Positions 17,684 to 26,862 of a stretch of 64,000 nucleotides of DNA are shown here, piece after piece; within the stretch, counting starts at the first letter, position 1; each line of letters begins with the position of its first letter. The position numbers were made by a program, and so were the translations under genes. The stretch covers positions 62,001-126,000 of the forward strand of contig CAYVIB010000003.1 in assembly GCA_964451365.1 (NCBI GenBank). The letters run 5' to 3'. This stretch comes from CAYVIB01 sp964451365 (GTDB lineage Bacteria; Pseudomonadota; Gammaproteobacteria; Pseudomonadales; Cellvibrionaceae). Below the pieces are notes generated by a model. The model did no database searches, had not been told where the DNA came from, and was given only the letters and a program-made list of their open reading frames with translations.

Positions 17684-17996
17684 TGTGGTGTAACAAATAG
17701 TATGCGCATATCAGCGAGTCACCAAGCGGTGCTGCGCAAGGCGCACTTGTGCAGGCATATTGGGCATATGTCAAGCAAGTGCAAGCCTTCCGCTCCTGCT
17801 ATCGGCCCTCACCTACATCCATATAAGCGACACGGCGGAGGGCCGCTTGGAGGCTCGCCCGAAGGGTGCCCTCCAGATTGGCCGCCGCTGTGTTGCGGCA
17901 TTTGCAAATATTCTCGATATTCGCTGCATGCCGCGCCTTGCCGCAGCCAATCTGGTGGGCACTGATATGTGCATACTATTCGTTACACCACACTAG
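17680..17996. mobile_element. MITE-like 317-bp element with 35-bp terminal inverted repeats
   Basis: The ends at 17680-17714 and 17962-17996 are inverted repeats of 35 bp with two mismatches, starting CTAGTGTGGTGTAAC. No transposase is encoded; the longest internal frames look non-biological. TA at both outer ends fits a TA-targeting (IS630/Tc1-type) mechanism, but the inner repeat sequence differs from that of the IS630 element at 22.4 kb. It sits directly on the gacS stop codon and ends 19 bp before the next gene. Confidence 0.8.
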
Positions 17997-18015
17997 GAAA
18001 TAGCAAGGAGTCTCC

Positions 18016-18867
18016 ATGGAATTATCCGCTTCCGTTGGTTTAAACGGCGTCAATCGCAAGTCCGATGTAAAGTTAGTGCAGGAAGCACTAAATCGGGTGA
18101 TCCGGGTGCCGTATGCGCTGTTAAAAGTGGACGGCCTGGCTGGCCCGCTGACAAACGAGGCGATAGAACGCTTTCAACGCACTGTATTAAAGTTTAAATA
18201 TCCCGATTCGCTGGTGGAGAAGGGTGGCCGTACCTGGGCGGCGCTATCGGTTTACCTGACGGAGTCGAAACAGGAAGCGGATACGCGAGTGCTGACATCT
18301 CCCTCGCCGGGATTGCCTCCTTCCGGAACCACAACGGTCAGTTCTGCCGCGGCAACCGCCAAAAAAATTGCCTGGGGAGCCAAGGTTTCTCCGGCGTTTA
18401 AGGTAAAAGTTATTCAGCTATGTGAAGAGCTTGAAATAAATGTAGATTTTTTAATGGCGTGCATGGCGTTTGAAACCGGCGAGACTTTCAGCCCCGGTAT
18501 TAAAAATGCCGCCGGCAGCGGGGCCACCGGTTTGATCCAGTTTATGCCGGCAACCGCCCGGGCATTGGGAACATCAACCGAACAACTGGCGAAGCAGTCG
18601 GCGGTCGAGCAGTTGGACTACGTTAAAAAATATTTTCTACCGTATAAATCCCGGCTCCAGAAGCTGGAAGATGTGTATATGGCAATTCTTTACCCCGCCG
18701 CTATTGGCAAACCTGCTGACCATCCGCTCTTTAAGGAAGGCCGAAAAACCTATACTCAGAATAAAGGGTTTGATACAAATGACGACGGAATAATTACCTT
18801 GAGTGAAATTTCGAGTAAGGTAAGAGCCAAATATGAAAAAGGTTTGCAGGCGGGTTACATTGGATGA
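18016..18867 (+). CDS. Peptidoglycan-binding and lysozyme/transglycosylase-like protein, candidate secreted effector
   Basis: 283 residues, AAGGAG ribosome site. Residues ~1-85 are a peptidoglycan-binding repeat (SVGLNGVNRKSDVKLVQEALN, VDGLAGPLTNEAIERFQ). A Ser/Pro/Thr linker leads to a lysozyme/SLT-like domain (~120-283) with FETGETFSP (candidate catalytic Glu), AGSGATGLIQFMP and a late Ca-binding loop (DTNDDGIITLSE). No signal peptide is visible although the predicted target is the cell wall. The next gene overlaps by 4 bp and encodes a protein with a signal peptide. This layout resembles type VI secretion cargo with a periplasmic immunity protein; no secretion gene is in the window, so a domesticated or phage-derived hydrolase is possible. 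Confidence 0.75.
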   Translation: MELSASVGLNGVNRKSDVKLVQEALNRVIRVPYALLKVDGLAGPLTNEAIERFQRTVLKFKYPDSLVEKGGRTWAALSVYLTESKQEADTRVLTSPSPGLPPSGTTTVSSAAATAKKIAWGAKVSPAFKVKVIQLCEELEINVDFLMACMAFETGETFSPGIKNAAGSGATGLIQFMPATARALGTSTEQLAKQSAVEQLDYVKKYFLPYKSRLQKLEDVYMAILYPAAIGKPADHPLFKEGRKTYTQNKGFDTNDDGIITLSEISSKVRAKYEKGLQAGYIG

Positions 18868-19295
18868 GTAGTGTGAAGGTCAGAAATTTTTTAGCGTTCG
18901 CTCTTTGCCTTATAGCTTGTTCCTGTGCAAAGGCGGAGTGGAGAGGAATTTATTTCTGCGAATTGGAATTCGGTTCCACGGTACCTGGCCAGGCGGTTAT
19001 CGTGGAACAGGCGTTGGTGCTTTCGGCGGATGGCTGCACCCTGTCCGTAAACGGATACCAGGTATCGGAAAATATTATTTGCAAAGCTGAAAGCAAAGGT
19101 GACGGGGTGGCTATAAACTTCGTCTCCTATGCAGATGGCTCGGTAAAAAATATTTACGGCGTTCAGGTTTATGAGGCCGGCGAAACGCTGTTTATTTTAA
19201 CCGGAGATACAGCCCGGCCTGCCACCATATGGAAAAGCATGTGGACGGAAGATATTCCCGCCGAAGGAAAAAACTGCTTTATCAGGCAAGACTAA
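18864..19295 (+). CDS. Small secreted protein, candidate immunity partner (DUF5991-like)
   Basis: 143 residues; the ATG overlaps the stop of the hydrolase gene (ATGA), implying translational coupling. The N-terminus is a Sec signal (RNFLAFALCLIACSCAKAEW). The cleavage site is probably after AKA, although a cysteine-rich stretch leaves a lipoprotein possible. The mature part is a ~120-residue beta-rich domain with four cysteines (FCELEF, DGCTLSVNG, IICKAES, NCFIRQD). WRGIYFCELE..LVLSADGCTLSVNGYQ resembles the DUF5991 family from memory. Its export to the envelope beside a wall hydrolase suggests self-protection, which is inference. Confidence 0.7.
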   Translation: MSSVKVRNFLAFALCLIACSCAKAEWRGIYFCELEFGSTVPGQAVIVEQALVLSADGCTLSVNGYQVSENIICKAESKGDGVAINFVSYADGSVKNIYGVQVYEAGETLFILTGDTARPATIWKSMWTEDIPAEGKNCFIRQD

Positions 19296-19686
19296 AAAGC
19301 AACCTGTAAGGCGGGTAAGCAAAGTGCCACTAGCCATTTTCAGCACTGCACTCGTTATTGCCGTCGATAACTGTAAAAGTCGTGACAAAAAAATACCTGA
19401 ATCAATTGTTTGAATAACCTCCCGCGTCCCTGTGAATTTCCCTCAAACCAACACGCGCTTTCTATGCCGTCACTTGTTGGTCAAAACGACTTTAACCTGT
19501 CGGCTTTTTTCACCAACAAAAAATAATCGTCAGCAGTTTGATCATCCTCCCTTTTTTTAACCTTAAAGTTGTTAACATCCCGCCTGGAGCTGCGACGGCT
19601 GTACATACTGCCATTACGGTTCTTCGGGCCTGTTAATCTGTTTTCCAGGCTCTCATAACAAATACAAATCCGAAAGGAGCTTAATC
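19296..19686. other. Upstream region of the GH9 cellulase gene
   Basis: 391 bp without a gene on either strand. It must contain the cellulase promoter. I see AT-rich stretches near 19505-19575 but no confident -35/-10 pair or operator. The cellulase ribosome site (GAAAGGAGC) lies at its right end. Confidence 0.5.
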
Positions 19687-22278
19687 ATGTTAGACATTCC
19701 AAAAGTACTACGGTTTTCACGTTTGAAAAAACCGGTGATCACGGCCCTGGCTGCCTCTGCATTGATAACCGGTTTTGCCCACGCGCAACAGGGCAACCCG
19801 CGTTTGAACCAGGTGGGCTATCTACCCAACGGGTCGAAAATTGCCAGTTATTCCGCCAGCACGAATACGGCGCAAAGCTGGCAATTGAGACAGAACGGCA
19901 ACGTGGTTGCATCCGGTACCACCGAGCCCCTGGGTCTCGATCCGGCTTCCGGCGATATTGTGCATGAAATCGACTTTTCATCCGTGACCACCACCGGCAG
20001 TAATTTCACGCTGCAGGTGGGTTCCAATCAAAGTTACAGCTTTGATATCGGCGCCGATCTTTTCACGCCCGCGCTGTACGATTCGATTCGCTATTTCTAC
20101 CACAACCGCTCCGGCATCGCGATTGAAACCCAGTACACTGGCGGCGGCAACGGTAGTTATTCCGCGAACTCGCAATGGGCGAGACCGGCCGGCCACCTGA
20201 GCCAGGGCAGTAACCAGGGCGACTACAATGTACCCTGCTGGTCCGGCAGTGGCTGCAATTACTCGCTCGATGTGATCAAGGGCTGGTACGACGCGGGCGA
20301 CCATGGCAAATATGTGGTAAACGGCGGTATTTCCGTCTGGAAACTACTGAACCTGTATGAGCGTGCTTTGCATATCAGTAACACCGCCGACAAATACGCC
20401 GACGGCACGCTAAATATTCCTGAAAGCGGCAACGGTGTGCCCGACCTGCTCGACGAAGTGCGCTGGCAGATGGAATTCATGTTGTCCATGCAGGTGCCGC
20501 AGGGTGAGAACCTGGCCGGCATGGTGCACCACAAGATGCACGACGTCGGCTGGACCGGCCTGCCGCTGGCGCCGCACGAGGACAGCAACGCCCGCGCACT
20601 GGTTCCGCCTTCGGTGACCGCGACGCTCAACGTGGCGGCAACGGCGGCACAGTGCGCGCGGGTATACGCCAATATCGACAGCAGCTTCGCCAGTCAATGT
20701 CTGACCGCCGCCGAGCGCGCGTGGGATGCCGCCCAGGCAAACCCGAACATGCTCTATACCGGCGGTTACGATAACGGCGGTGGCGCTTACGGCGATGAGG
20801 TGGCCGCGGACGAATTCTACTGGGCGGCCGCCGAGCTTTATATCACCACTGGTGACTCGCGTTACCTGTCGACCATTAACAACTATACGATTACCAAAAC
20901 GGATTTTGCCTGGCCCGAAACGGAACTTCCCGGCGTAATCTCTTTGGCGGTTGTGCCGGCTTCACATACATCCGGCCTGCAAAGCAGCGCGAGACAGACA
21001 GTCATCAACGTTGCCAACGCGTTGGTTGATGTCGTTAACTCCACCGGTTATGGCGTGCCGAACACGGAAGAGGAATACTACTGGGGCTCCAACAACGTTA
21101 TCTCCAACAAACTGTTCCTGATCGGTCTTGCGCACGACTTCACCGGGGCCGATCAGTACAGTGACGCTTTCGCCCAAGGCGTGAACTATCTGTTCGGTAA
21201 CAACCCCTTGTCCATTTCCTACATCTCCGGCCACGGGGACGATGCTATTCGTGAGCCGCATCACCGCTTCTGGGCCGGCGCTTTAAGCGGTTCATACCCT
21301 TGGGCGCCGCCGGGCGCGCTGGCTGGCGGCCCCAACGATGGACTGGAAGACAGCGTTGCCGCCTCTGCCCTGGCAGGCTGTGAATCCACGCCGGCCAAGT
21401 GTTATATGGACGATATCGATTCCTGGTCGACCAACGAAATCACCATCAACTGGAACAGCGCATTGGCCTGGGTGCTTGCGTTTTATGACGACCTTGCCGA
21501 TTCATCATCATCGAGTTCATCCTCATCCAGCTCTTCGTCCAGTTCGTCTTCGTCGTCCTCTAGCAGTTCTTCCTCCAGTTCATCCTCGTCAAGCAGTTCC
21601 ACCAGCAGTTCGAGCTCATCATCAAGCTCTTCGTCGTCGAGTTCATCGTCATCCAGCTCGTCCTCAAGCGGCGGTACCTGCACCAGCGTCTGTAACTGGT
21701 ACGGGGAAATCCGGCCGCTGTGTCAAAACCAGAACAGTGGCTGGGGATGGGAGAACAACCAAAGCTGTATCGGTATCAATACCTGTGAAGACCAATGGGG
21801 CAATGGCGGCGTTGAAAGCAATTGTTCAAGCTCCTCGTCCAGTTCATCTTCATCGTCGTCCAGTTCTTCCTCTTCGAGCTCTTCCTCTTCGAGTTCATCG
21901 TCAAGCTCTTCGTCGTCTAGCTCATCCAGTTCATCGAGTTCGTCCAGTTCCTCGTCCAGTAGCTCCTCCTCCGGCGGGCAAGGCGGTTTGAACTGTGACG
22001 TCACCCTGTTTAACCACTGGGGCAGCGGCTATCAGATGGATGTGGAAGTGACCAATAGCGGAAGCTCGCCGGTATCCGGCTGGACGGTTGAATTGAACTT
22101 CGGCGAAGCGCCGCAAATGACCAACGGTTGGAATGCCAACTACAGCACTTCCGGCAACCTGGTTATCGCGACGCCACTTGGCTGGAACAGCAACCTGAAT
22201 TCAGGACAAAAAGCCAGCTTTGGCTTCCAGGGAAGCTCGGACGGATCATTGAACCAGCCAACCTGTTCCGTGCAGTAG
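19687..22278 (+). CDS. GH9 endoglucanase with CBM10 and CBM2 on polyserine linkers
   Basis: 863 residues, exported by an N-terminal signal ending near GFAHAQQ. An Ig-like cellulase N-domain (~35-125) precedes the GH9 (alpha/alpha)6 domain (~130-600). The catalytic pair is in WYDAGDHGKYV (D202, D205), and the acid is E584 in NEITINWNSAL; REPHHRFWAG is the substrate motif. A polySer linker (606-661) leads to a CBM10 (CNWYGEIRPLC, WGWENNQSCIG). A second linker (714-762) leads to a CBM2 (LNCDVTLFNHWGSGY, WNSNLNSGQ). It cleaves internal beta-1,4 bonds of cellulose. Polyserine linkers typify Cellvibrionaceae secreted enzymes. A terminator follows. Confidence 0.97.
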   Translation: MLDIPKVLRFSRLKKPVITALAASALITGFAHAQQGNPRLNQVGYLPNGSKIASYSASTNTAQSWQLRQNGNVVASGTTEPLGLDPASGDIVHEIDFSSVTTTGSNFTLQVGSNQSYSFDIGADLFTPALYDSIRYFYHNRSGIAIETQYTGGGNGSYSANSQWARPAGHLSQGSNQGDYNVPCWSGSGCNYSLDVIKGWYDAGDHGKYVVNGGISVWKLLNLYERALHISNTADKYADGTLNIPESGNGVPDLLDEVRWQMEFMLSMQVPQGENLAGMVHHKMHDVGWTGLPLAPHEDSNARALVPPSVTATLNVAATAAQCARVYANIDSSFASQCLTAAERAWDAAQANPNMLYTGGYDNGGGAYGDEVAADEFYWAAAELYITTGDSRYLSTINNYTITKTDFAWPETELPGVISLAVVPASHTSGLQSSARQTVINVANALVDVVNSTGYGVPNTEEEYYWGSNNVISNKLFLIGLAHDFTGADQYSDAFAQGVNYLFGNNPLSISYISGHGDDAIREPHHRFWAGALSGSYPWAPPGALAGGPNDGLEDSVAASALAGCESTPAKCYMDDIDSWSTNEITINWNSALAWVLAFYDDLADSSSSSSSSSSSSSSSSSSSSSSSSSSSSSSSSSTSSSSSSSSSSSSSSSSSSSSSSGGTCTSVCNWYGEIRPLCQNQNSGWGWENNQSCIGINTCEDQWGNGGVESNCSSSSSSSSSSSSSSSSSSSSSSSSSSSSSSSSSSSSSSSSSSSSSSSSSGGQGGLNCDVTLFNHWGSGYQMDVEVTNSGSSPVSGWTVELNFGEAPQMTNGWNANYSTSGNLVIATPLGWNSNLNSGQKASFGFQGSSDGSLNQPTCSVQ
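21502..21972 (+). repeat. Two polyserine-coding tracts
   Basis: 21502-21669 (56 codons, one Thr) and 21826-21972 (49 codons) encode almost only serine, using TCA, TCC, TCG, AGC, AGT and TCT in mixed order. The codon mixing avoids a pure triplet repeat and suggests selection on the protein, not simple slippage. The CBM10 lies between them. Confidence 0.95.
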
Positions 22279-22301
22279 TCGTGGTTATTTAGCGATTCAC
22301 C

Positions 22302-22331
22302 AAAAAAGCCCGGCATTTGCCGGGCTTTTTC
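22302..22331 (+). terminator. Intrinsic terminator of the GH9 gene
   Basis: AAAAAAGCCCGGCA and TGCCGGGCTTTTT flank a 2-base loop; the stem is GC-rich and followed by a T-run. It lies 24 bp after the stop. The A-run on the other side would allow bidirectional function. Confidence 0.93.
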
Positions 22332-22447
22332 TTCACGGTCACACTGGTTTTTCTCGTAAAGCAGACCCATGTGTCAGGCCTTTCCCGTCTCGTAGGGCGC
22401 GGTATGCAAAGCGCACCCGCCATTTAAATACCCGAACTCCCCAATAC

Positions 22448-23606
22448 TAGTGTAGGTCGTCATAAATAATGTAACATATGGTATCTTCTATGTAGAGAGA
22501 ATTTGCCATGCGTGTTGCAGTAGAAATTGTTTTGTCCGATGACGAAGTTTTACAATTGGAGAAGTTAGCTAAATCGCGTTCTGTGTCGGTCCGCTTAGCA
22601 GAACGTTCTCGAATTGTTCTTTTGGCCGCAAAAGGTATGACGAACGAAGAGATCGGTCACGAGTTGGGTATTACGAGACAGAAGGCCGGCCGCTGGCGAG
22701 AGCGCTATGTAGAGAGTGGAATCGAAGGTATCCGTCGAGATGCGTATCGGCCAGGGCGCAAACCGAAAATCGGTGCACGCAAGGTTGCACAGGTGGTTAG
22801 GCTCACGACACAAGAGACACCGGAAAACGCTACACATTGGAGTCAGAGTCTCATGGCGCAGAAGGCGGGGATCAGCATGTCCTCGGTGGGACGGATATGG
22901 AAAAGTCACGGTTTGAAACCGCACCGGATAAGTACCTTTAAGATATCGAACGATAAAGCGTTTGCCGAAAAGCTAGAGGCGATCGTCGGTCTTTACATCT
23001 CGCCGCCAGAAAACGCCATTGTTTTCAGTTGTGATGAAAAGAGTCAAATACAAGCGCTGGATAGAACACAGCCGGGCTTACCGATGAAAAAAGGCCGTGC
23101 GGCGACAATGACGCATGATTGTAAACGCAATGGCACCACGACCTTGTTTGCTGCATTAAATACTTTGACAGGGGAAGTGCTGGGCAGCTGCGCCGAGCGG
23201 CATCGCCATCAAGAATGGTTGAAGTTCCTCCGCCAGATTAATAAGTCGACGCCCCAGGATAAGGAAATTCACATTATTTGTGACAATTACGCCACGCATA
23301 AGCATCCGAAGGTAAAAAGCTGGCTGAAATATCACAAGCGATTTCATGTGCACTTCACGCCCACCAGCGCATCGTGGCTCAACATGGTGGAGCGTTTTTT
23401 TCGAGAGCTAACCGAAAAGCAATTGAAACGAGGCGTTTTTAGCAGTGTGAAAGAACTGGAGCAGTCAGTCATGATGTTCATTGAAAGGCATAATCAAGCA
23501 CCCGCGCCGTACATTTGGACCAAGTCTGCAAGTGACATTTCGGAAAAGGTGAAGCGTGGTAGAGAAAAAGCTTAATAAGTTACAAGCTGTTTGACGGCCT
23601 GCACTA
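22448..23606 (+). mobile_element. IS630-family insertion sequence, complete
   Basis: Bounded by imperfect inverted repeats: left TAGTGTAGGTCGTCATAAAT and right (reverse complement) TAGTGCAGGCCGTCAAACAG. The terminal TA dinucleotides match the TA target duplication of this family. About 1.15 kb long with one intact transposase gene. It is inserted between the cellulase terminator and the 3' end of the LodB-like gene, disrupting neither. Confidence 0.85.
22508..23575 (+). CDS. IS630 family transposase
   Basis: 355 residues, uninterrupted. The N-terminal third is a helix-turn-helix DNA-binding part (AAKGMTNEEIGHELGITRQKAGRW). The DDE catalytic core follows: first Asp in VFSCDEKSQIQ, second Asp in IICDNYATHKHP, and Glu in PTSASWLNMVERFF. 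The order and spacing match IS630-type single-ORF transposases. No frameshift is seen, so the element may be active. Confidence 0.95.
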   Translation: MRVAVEIVLSDDEVLQLEKLAKSRSVSVRLAERSRIVLLAAKGMTNEEIGHELGITRQKAGRWRERYVESGIEGIRRDAYRPGRKPKIGARKVAQVVRLTTQETPENATHWSQSLMAQKAGISMSSVGRIWKSHGLKPHRISTFKISNDKAFAEKLEAIVGLYISPPENAIVFSCDEKSQIQALDRTQPGLPMKKGRAATMTHDCKRNGTTTLFAALNTLTGEVLGSCAERHRHQEWLKFLRQINKSTPQDKEIHIICDNYATHKHPKVKSWLKYHKRFHVHFTPTSASWLNMVERFFRELTEKQLKRGVFSSVKELEQSVMMFIERHNQAPAPYIWTKSASDISEKVKRGREKA

Positions 23607-23674
23607 GCGCTCTGGGTTTCCGGCATATGCCGTTGAAAAACCGTGATTTTCGGCTCACGTAGATCTTTGAACTC

Positions 23675-24787
23675 TCAACTTTGACAAACACCCCACCTCC
23701 TACGCCAAAACCCTTCCCCACCAAACCGCTCCTCTCGCCGATAAAGATAATCCCGCAACCCAACATACCGATTAAACTCCTCAAACACCGCATCCTGATA
23801 ACGGCCAAGACTCTCTTCGCCCGCTGCAAAATATTCCATAATAGCCTCACCCGCATTTTTGCCCTGCAGCAATGATCGCGTAATCCCCGCCGAGGTAATG
23901 GAATCATAACTACACGCCGCATCGCCAGCGGCAAGCCAGCGCTCTCCCACACACACGGTCAATATGGCCGAGCTGGCGGGCATCAGGAAAAGGTCCGCAT
24001 GCTCAAGGGAATCCTCGGGCAGTGTCTCCTGGAGCCAACGGGTTTGCGCATAGGCGCGGCGCCAACCGGCGGTGTTGTTTATCGCGTGCTCCGCAATATG
24101 TTCTTTATCGGTGGTGAACGAGAGAATAAATCGGTTGCGCGGCACTTTGGACAGGTACCACCAGCCGCCCAGCGTTGCTTCCAGCAGGGTGTAGTCTGGC
24201 AGTTTGACGCCTGACGGAATCGGCAAGCAGGTGTAGACACTGATTACCTCGTCGATAACATTGCGGGCAACCGGCAAACGTCGGGCAAATGCGGCGGCTT
24301 GACCGGTGGCATCGACAACGAAGTCCGCGTTTATTGTTTTTGCTTCGGTGGGGCAACGAAAGCCGAGTTCGAATCCTTCGGCAAGCGGATTCACTTTGCA
24401 AAACGTGTGGTCCGGCAGGATTTGCGCACCGGCTTTTTCCGCCGCTGTGAGTAAATCTTTTTCGAATTGTTCGCGATCCAGGTGATAACCGGGGCCGTCG
24501 AGGTCGAGCAGAAAATCATTGGCCATTGGTTTGTCGTCTCCCCAAACGGAAATGCTGCCGGGGCAGGGGATATGAGCGGAATCGTTCAACACATGTTTAA
24601 TGTCCAGTTCGTTGAGCACGGTATTGGCGGCGGGGGGAATGGTTTCGCCTACGGTCCAGCGTTTTGTGCCGGTGCGGTGATAAAGCGCGATTTCAAATTC
24701 CGAGCTGTCAGTTTTATTCAACAAGGATAAAGCGGTGGCGGCCCCGGCAGGGCCGCCACCGATTATCGCAATGTGCTTGCGTGTCAT
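23675..24787 (-). CDS. lodB: LodB-like FAD-dependent oxidoreductase for CTQ cofactor maturation
   Basis: 370 residues. It begins with a dinucleotide-binding fold (IAIIGGGPAGAATALSLL), has the WTVGETIPP motif shared with tryptophan-halogenase-type flavoproteins, and a second FAD motif, ERWLAAGDAACSYDSITSAG. LodB and GoxB proteins are flavoproteins needed to form cysteine tryptophylquinone in their partner oxidase. It starts 5 bp after the stop of the LodA-like gene, which supports that role. It is not a halogenase by context. It is the last gene of a three-gene minus-strand operon and ends about 70 bp from the IS630 element. Confidence 0.87.
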   Translation of the reverse strand: MTRKHIAIIGGGPAGAATALSLLNKTDSSEFEIALYHRTGTKRWTVGETIPPAANTVLNELDIKHVLNDSAHIPCPGSISVWGDDKPMANDFLLDLDGPGYHLDREQFEKDLLTAAEKAGAQILPDHTFCKVNPLAEGFELGFRCPTEAKTINADFVVDATGQAAAFARRLPVARNVIDEVISVYTCLPIPSGVKLPDYTLLEATLGGWWYLSKVPRNRFILSFTTDKEHIAEHAINNTAGWRRAYAQTRWLQETLPEDSLEHADLFLMPASSAILTVCVGERWLAAGDAACSYDSITSAGITRSLLQGKNAGEAIMEYFAAGEESLGRYQDAVFEEFNRYVGLRDYLYRREERFGGEGFWRRRWGVCQS

Positions 24788-24792
24788 CGCGA

Positions 24793-26847
24793 TCAGTTTG
24801 GACCGCAGTCCGACGGCGGCTCGTAACCGGGGATTTCGGCTGTCGGCCAGGGCTCGACAACTTGCCCGTCGGTATCGAACAGGCTCGCCACTTCCAGGAA
24901 TTTATCGCTGCCGTAGTTGCCGCCCTTGCCATCGGGTATTTGCGTTCCCTGAATCACAAAGCCGACTTTCTGCCAGTTTTCCAGGAAGTCGAAGTAGCAC
25001 TGGTAACGCCCTTCCTGTTGCGGGTAGGGCGTTTCGGTGCCGTGGCCTTCGTTGCCGCGCACGCTGAATACCTGGCCGCCGAGGTTCCATTTTTCACCAT
25101 CGAAAGTGCACTGGCTGGCCGGGTAAACATTTACCGGTCGCTGGGCTGGCCAGGACCAGTACAGTGTGTTGTTGCCAGTCGGATTCGGGTCGGGGGTGTG
25201 GGTGGCGCAACTGTTGTAGTCCGTGTGCCACGGCAGGGACATGAATTTACATAAATCGCCCGGCTCCACCGCTTGGGTGCGAAGCGGCACATAGCCTTCC
25301 TGCAGAAAGGGTGTATTTGCCTGCACCTTGGAATAATCCAGTGTTTGCATATTAATTCGGAACGGACCAGTTTCGTTCTGCCAGTTTTGTTCGTACAGAT
25401 TCACGTCGCGTACGATAAACGTCAGATCGATACCGGGTGAATAGCGGCCGCCCAGACAGTTTTCCAGCACCGCCTGATCGAGTTTTTCACCGCCGCCCAA
25501 TACCGGCGTGTTGGGAATGGATTTGCCGTCGTACCACTGCATCAATAAAAAATATTGCGTCGGTGTCAGGCTTAAAAAACTTTTCTGCGCATCGCCCAAC
25601 GCCAGTGGCATTTTCACGCCCTGGTTGTCTTCGTTGGTGTCGTTGGGGTTGCGGATCAGACTTTTGAGATTGGGGATTTTTGCTTTCGGGTCGTCGCCGG
25701 GTTTGATGGAAGCCACGTAATTATGGCCATTCACACCCGTGCTCGGCAGGTTGGTGTTCCAACGCTGCAGCAACGCGCCGTGAAAAACCGGTAGCACATG
25801 CTCGTCAAACGCGGCTGTAAAATTACTGTTATAGCTGCCGTTCGAGTAAAGCGTCGGTATCAGGTTGAGGTTTTCCACCCAGGTGGAATAGATGTCGTCC
25901 CAGTTGGATACCACATTGCGGGTTTGCGGCGCATAACCCGGATCGGTACACACCACCCAACCCTGCACGGCGGAGACCGTGGAGCCGTCGTCGAAAATAA
26001 TGGTGGCGGTTACCGGGCCGTCGGAGGTGTCATCGAACCAGCCGTCGTTGTCGATGGCATCGTTCAGCGAAGGTGGTTTACCGTCGGTGATAATGCCGCT
26101 GGCCTTGCCAAAACCGCCGGTGACAATCAATCGGCCGGTGCCTTTTTCGATGCACATTTCACCAAGCGTATCGATACTGCCGCGCGGATTGAACATGGTG
26201 AAATGATCATCCGGAAAGCTGGTGGGATAGTCGGAAATGGGTGTAATGCAACCATCGCTTTTGACATAACTGGCGGGCGTGGCGGCGTTGAACGAAACCG
26301 GATTGTTACCACTCGACGCGGCGGACAACGCACGCGGTCCCGCATCAATGACCAAGCTACGCAACCGGTCAGTGGAATCCGCTCCGCCGGGAATCTGCGG
26401 ATTGCGCAGCGGCGGCGTTTGGCCGTTTTCATAGGCGGCGATCCCTTCCTCCTGGCCGTTGGCGCTGGTGATCGAGTAATTGTTTGCCTTCTTGTTGGCC
26501 AGGTGAACCTGCCAGACAATGTCTTTAATGGTTTTACCGCCCACGCTGTCGCCGATTTTTATTTCTCGGCCGGGGTCATTGGAGGGATACTGAGTTTGCG
26601 GCGAATCGTAAGCGTAAATGCGAAAGCGGGCCGCCTGGCGGCGGGGATTCTGATTTGCATCGCGCAGGTCGTTTTCTTCAATGGGTGTATTCTCGGTGCC
26701 TGCCTTGATGGGCAAACCGCCGAACAGGCCTGTCTGGCTGTCAACCAGTTTGCCTGCCGCGGTTTCCGGCGCAAGGTAATATTCCTCGCTGACACCCACG
26801 CGGGCAAAGTTAATGGACGGATGAACTCTGAAATAAGAATTGGACAT
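24793..26847 (-). CDS. LodA-like CTQ-dependent amino-acid/amine oxidase
   Basis: 684 residues, GGGAGA ribosome site. The start SYFRVHPSINFARVGVSEEYYLAPETAAG matches the LodA/GoxA family. The two CTQ residues can be assigned: Cys464 in AVLENCLGGRYSPG and Trp540 in MSLPWHTDYNSC. LodA is an L-lysine 6-oxidase and GoxA a glycine oxidase, both releasing H2O2; the substrate here cannot be read from sequence. No signal peptide is visible, as in characterised members. It lies between an exported cytochrome-like gene (15 bp upstream) and the LodB-like gene (5 bp downstream), so the three are almost certainly cotranscribed. Confidence 0.9.
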   Translation of the reverse strand: MSNSYFRVHPSINFARVGVSEEYYLAPETAAGKLVDSQTGLFGGLPIKAGTENTPIEENDLRDANQNPRRQAARFRIYAYDSPQTQYPSNDPGREIKIGDSVGGKTIKDIVWQVHLANKKANNYSITSANGQEEGIAAYENGQTPPLRNPQIPGGADSTDRLRSLVIDAGPRALSAASSGNNPVSFNAATPASYVKSDGCITPISDYPTSFPDDHFTMFNPRGSIDTLGEMCIEKGTGRLIVTGGFGKASGIITDGKPPSLNDAIDNDGWFDDTSDGPVTATIIFDDGSTVSAVQGWVVCTDPGYAPQTRNVVSNWDDIYSTWVENLNLIPTLYSNGSYNSNFTAAFDEHVLPVFHGALLQRWNTNLPSTGVNGHNYVASIKPGDDPKAKIPNLKSLIRNPNDTNEDNQGVKMPLALGDAQKSFLSLTPTQYFLLMQWYDGKSIPNTPVLGGGEKLDQAVLENCLGGRYSPGIDLTFIVRDVNLYEQNWQNETGPFRINMQTLDYSKVQANTPFLQEGYVPLRTQAVEPGDLCKFMSLPWHTDYNSCATHTPDPNPTGNNTLYWSWPAQRPVNVYPASQCTFDGEKWNLGGQVFSVRGNEGHGTETPYPQQEGRYQCYFDFLENWQKVGFVIQGTQIPDGKGGNYGSDKFLEVASLFDTDGQVVEPWPTAEIPGYEPPSDCGPN

Positions 26848-26862
26848 GATGATTTCTCCCGA

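Noticed and set aside
21483..22004. Acidic minus-strand frames rich in Asp, Glu and Leu
   Set aside because: They are the reverse complement of the polyserine-coding tracts.
22448..23606. IS630 element as the source of the 317-bp MITE
   Set aside because: Only the outermost TAGTGT is shared; the rest of the inverted repeats differ.
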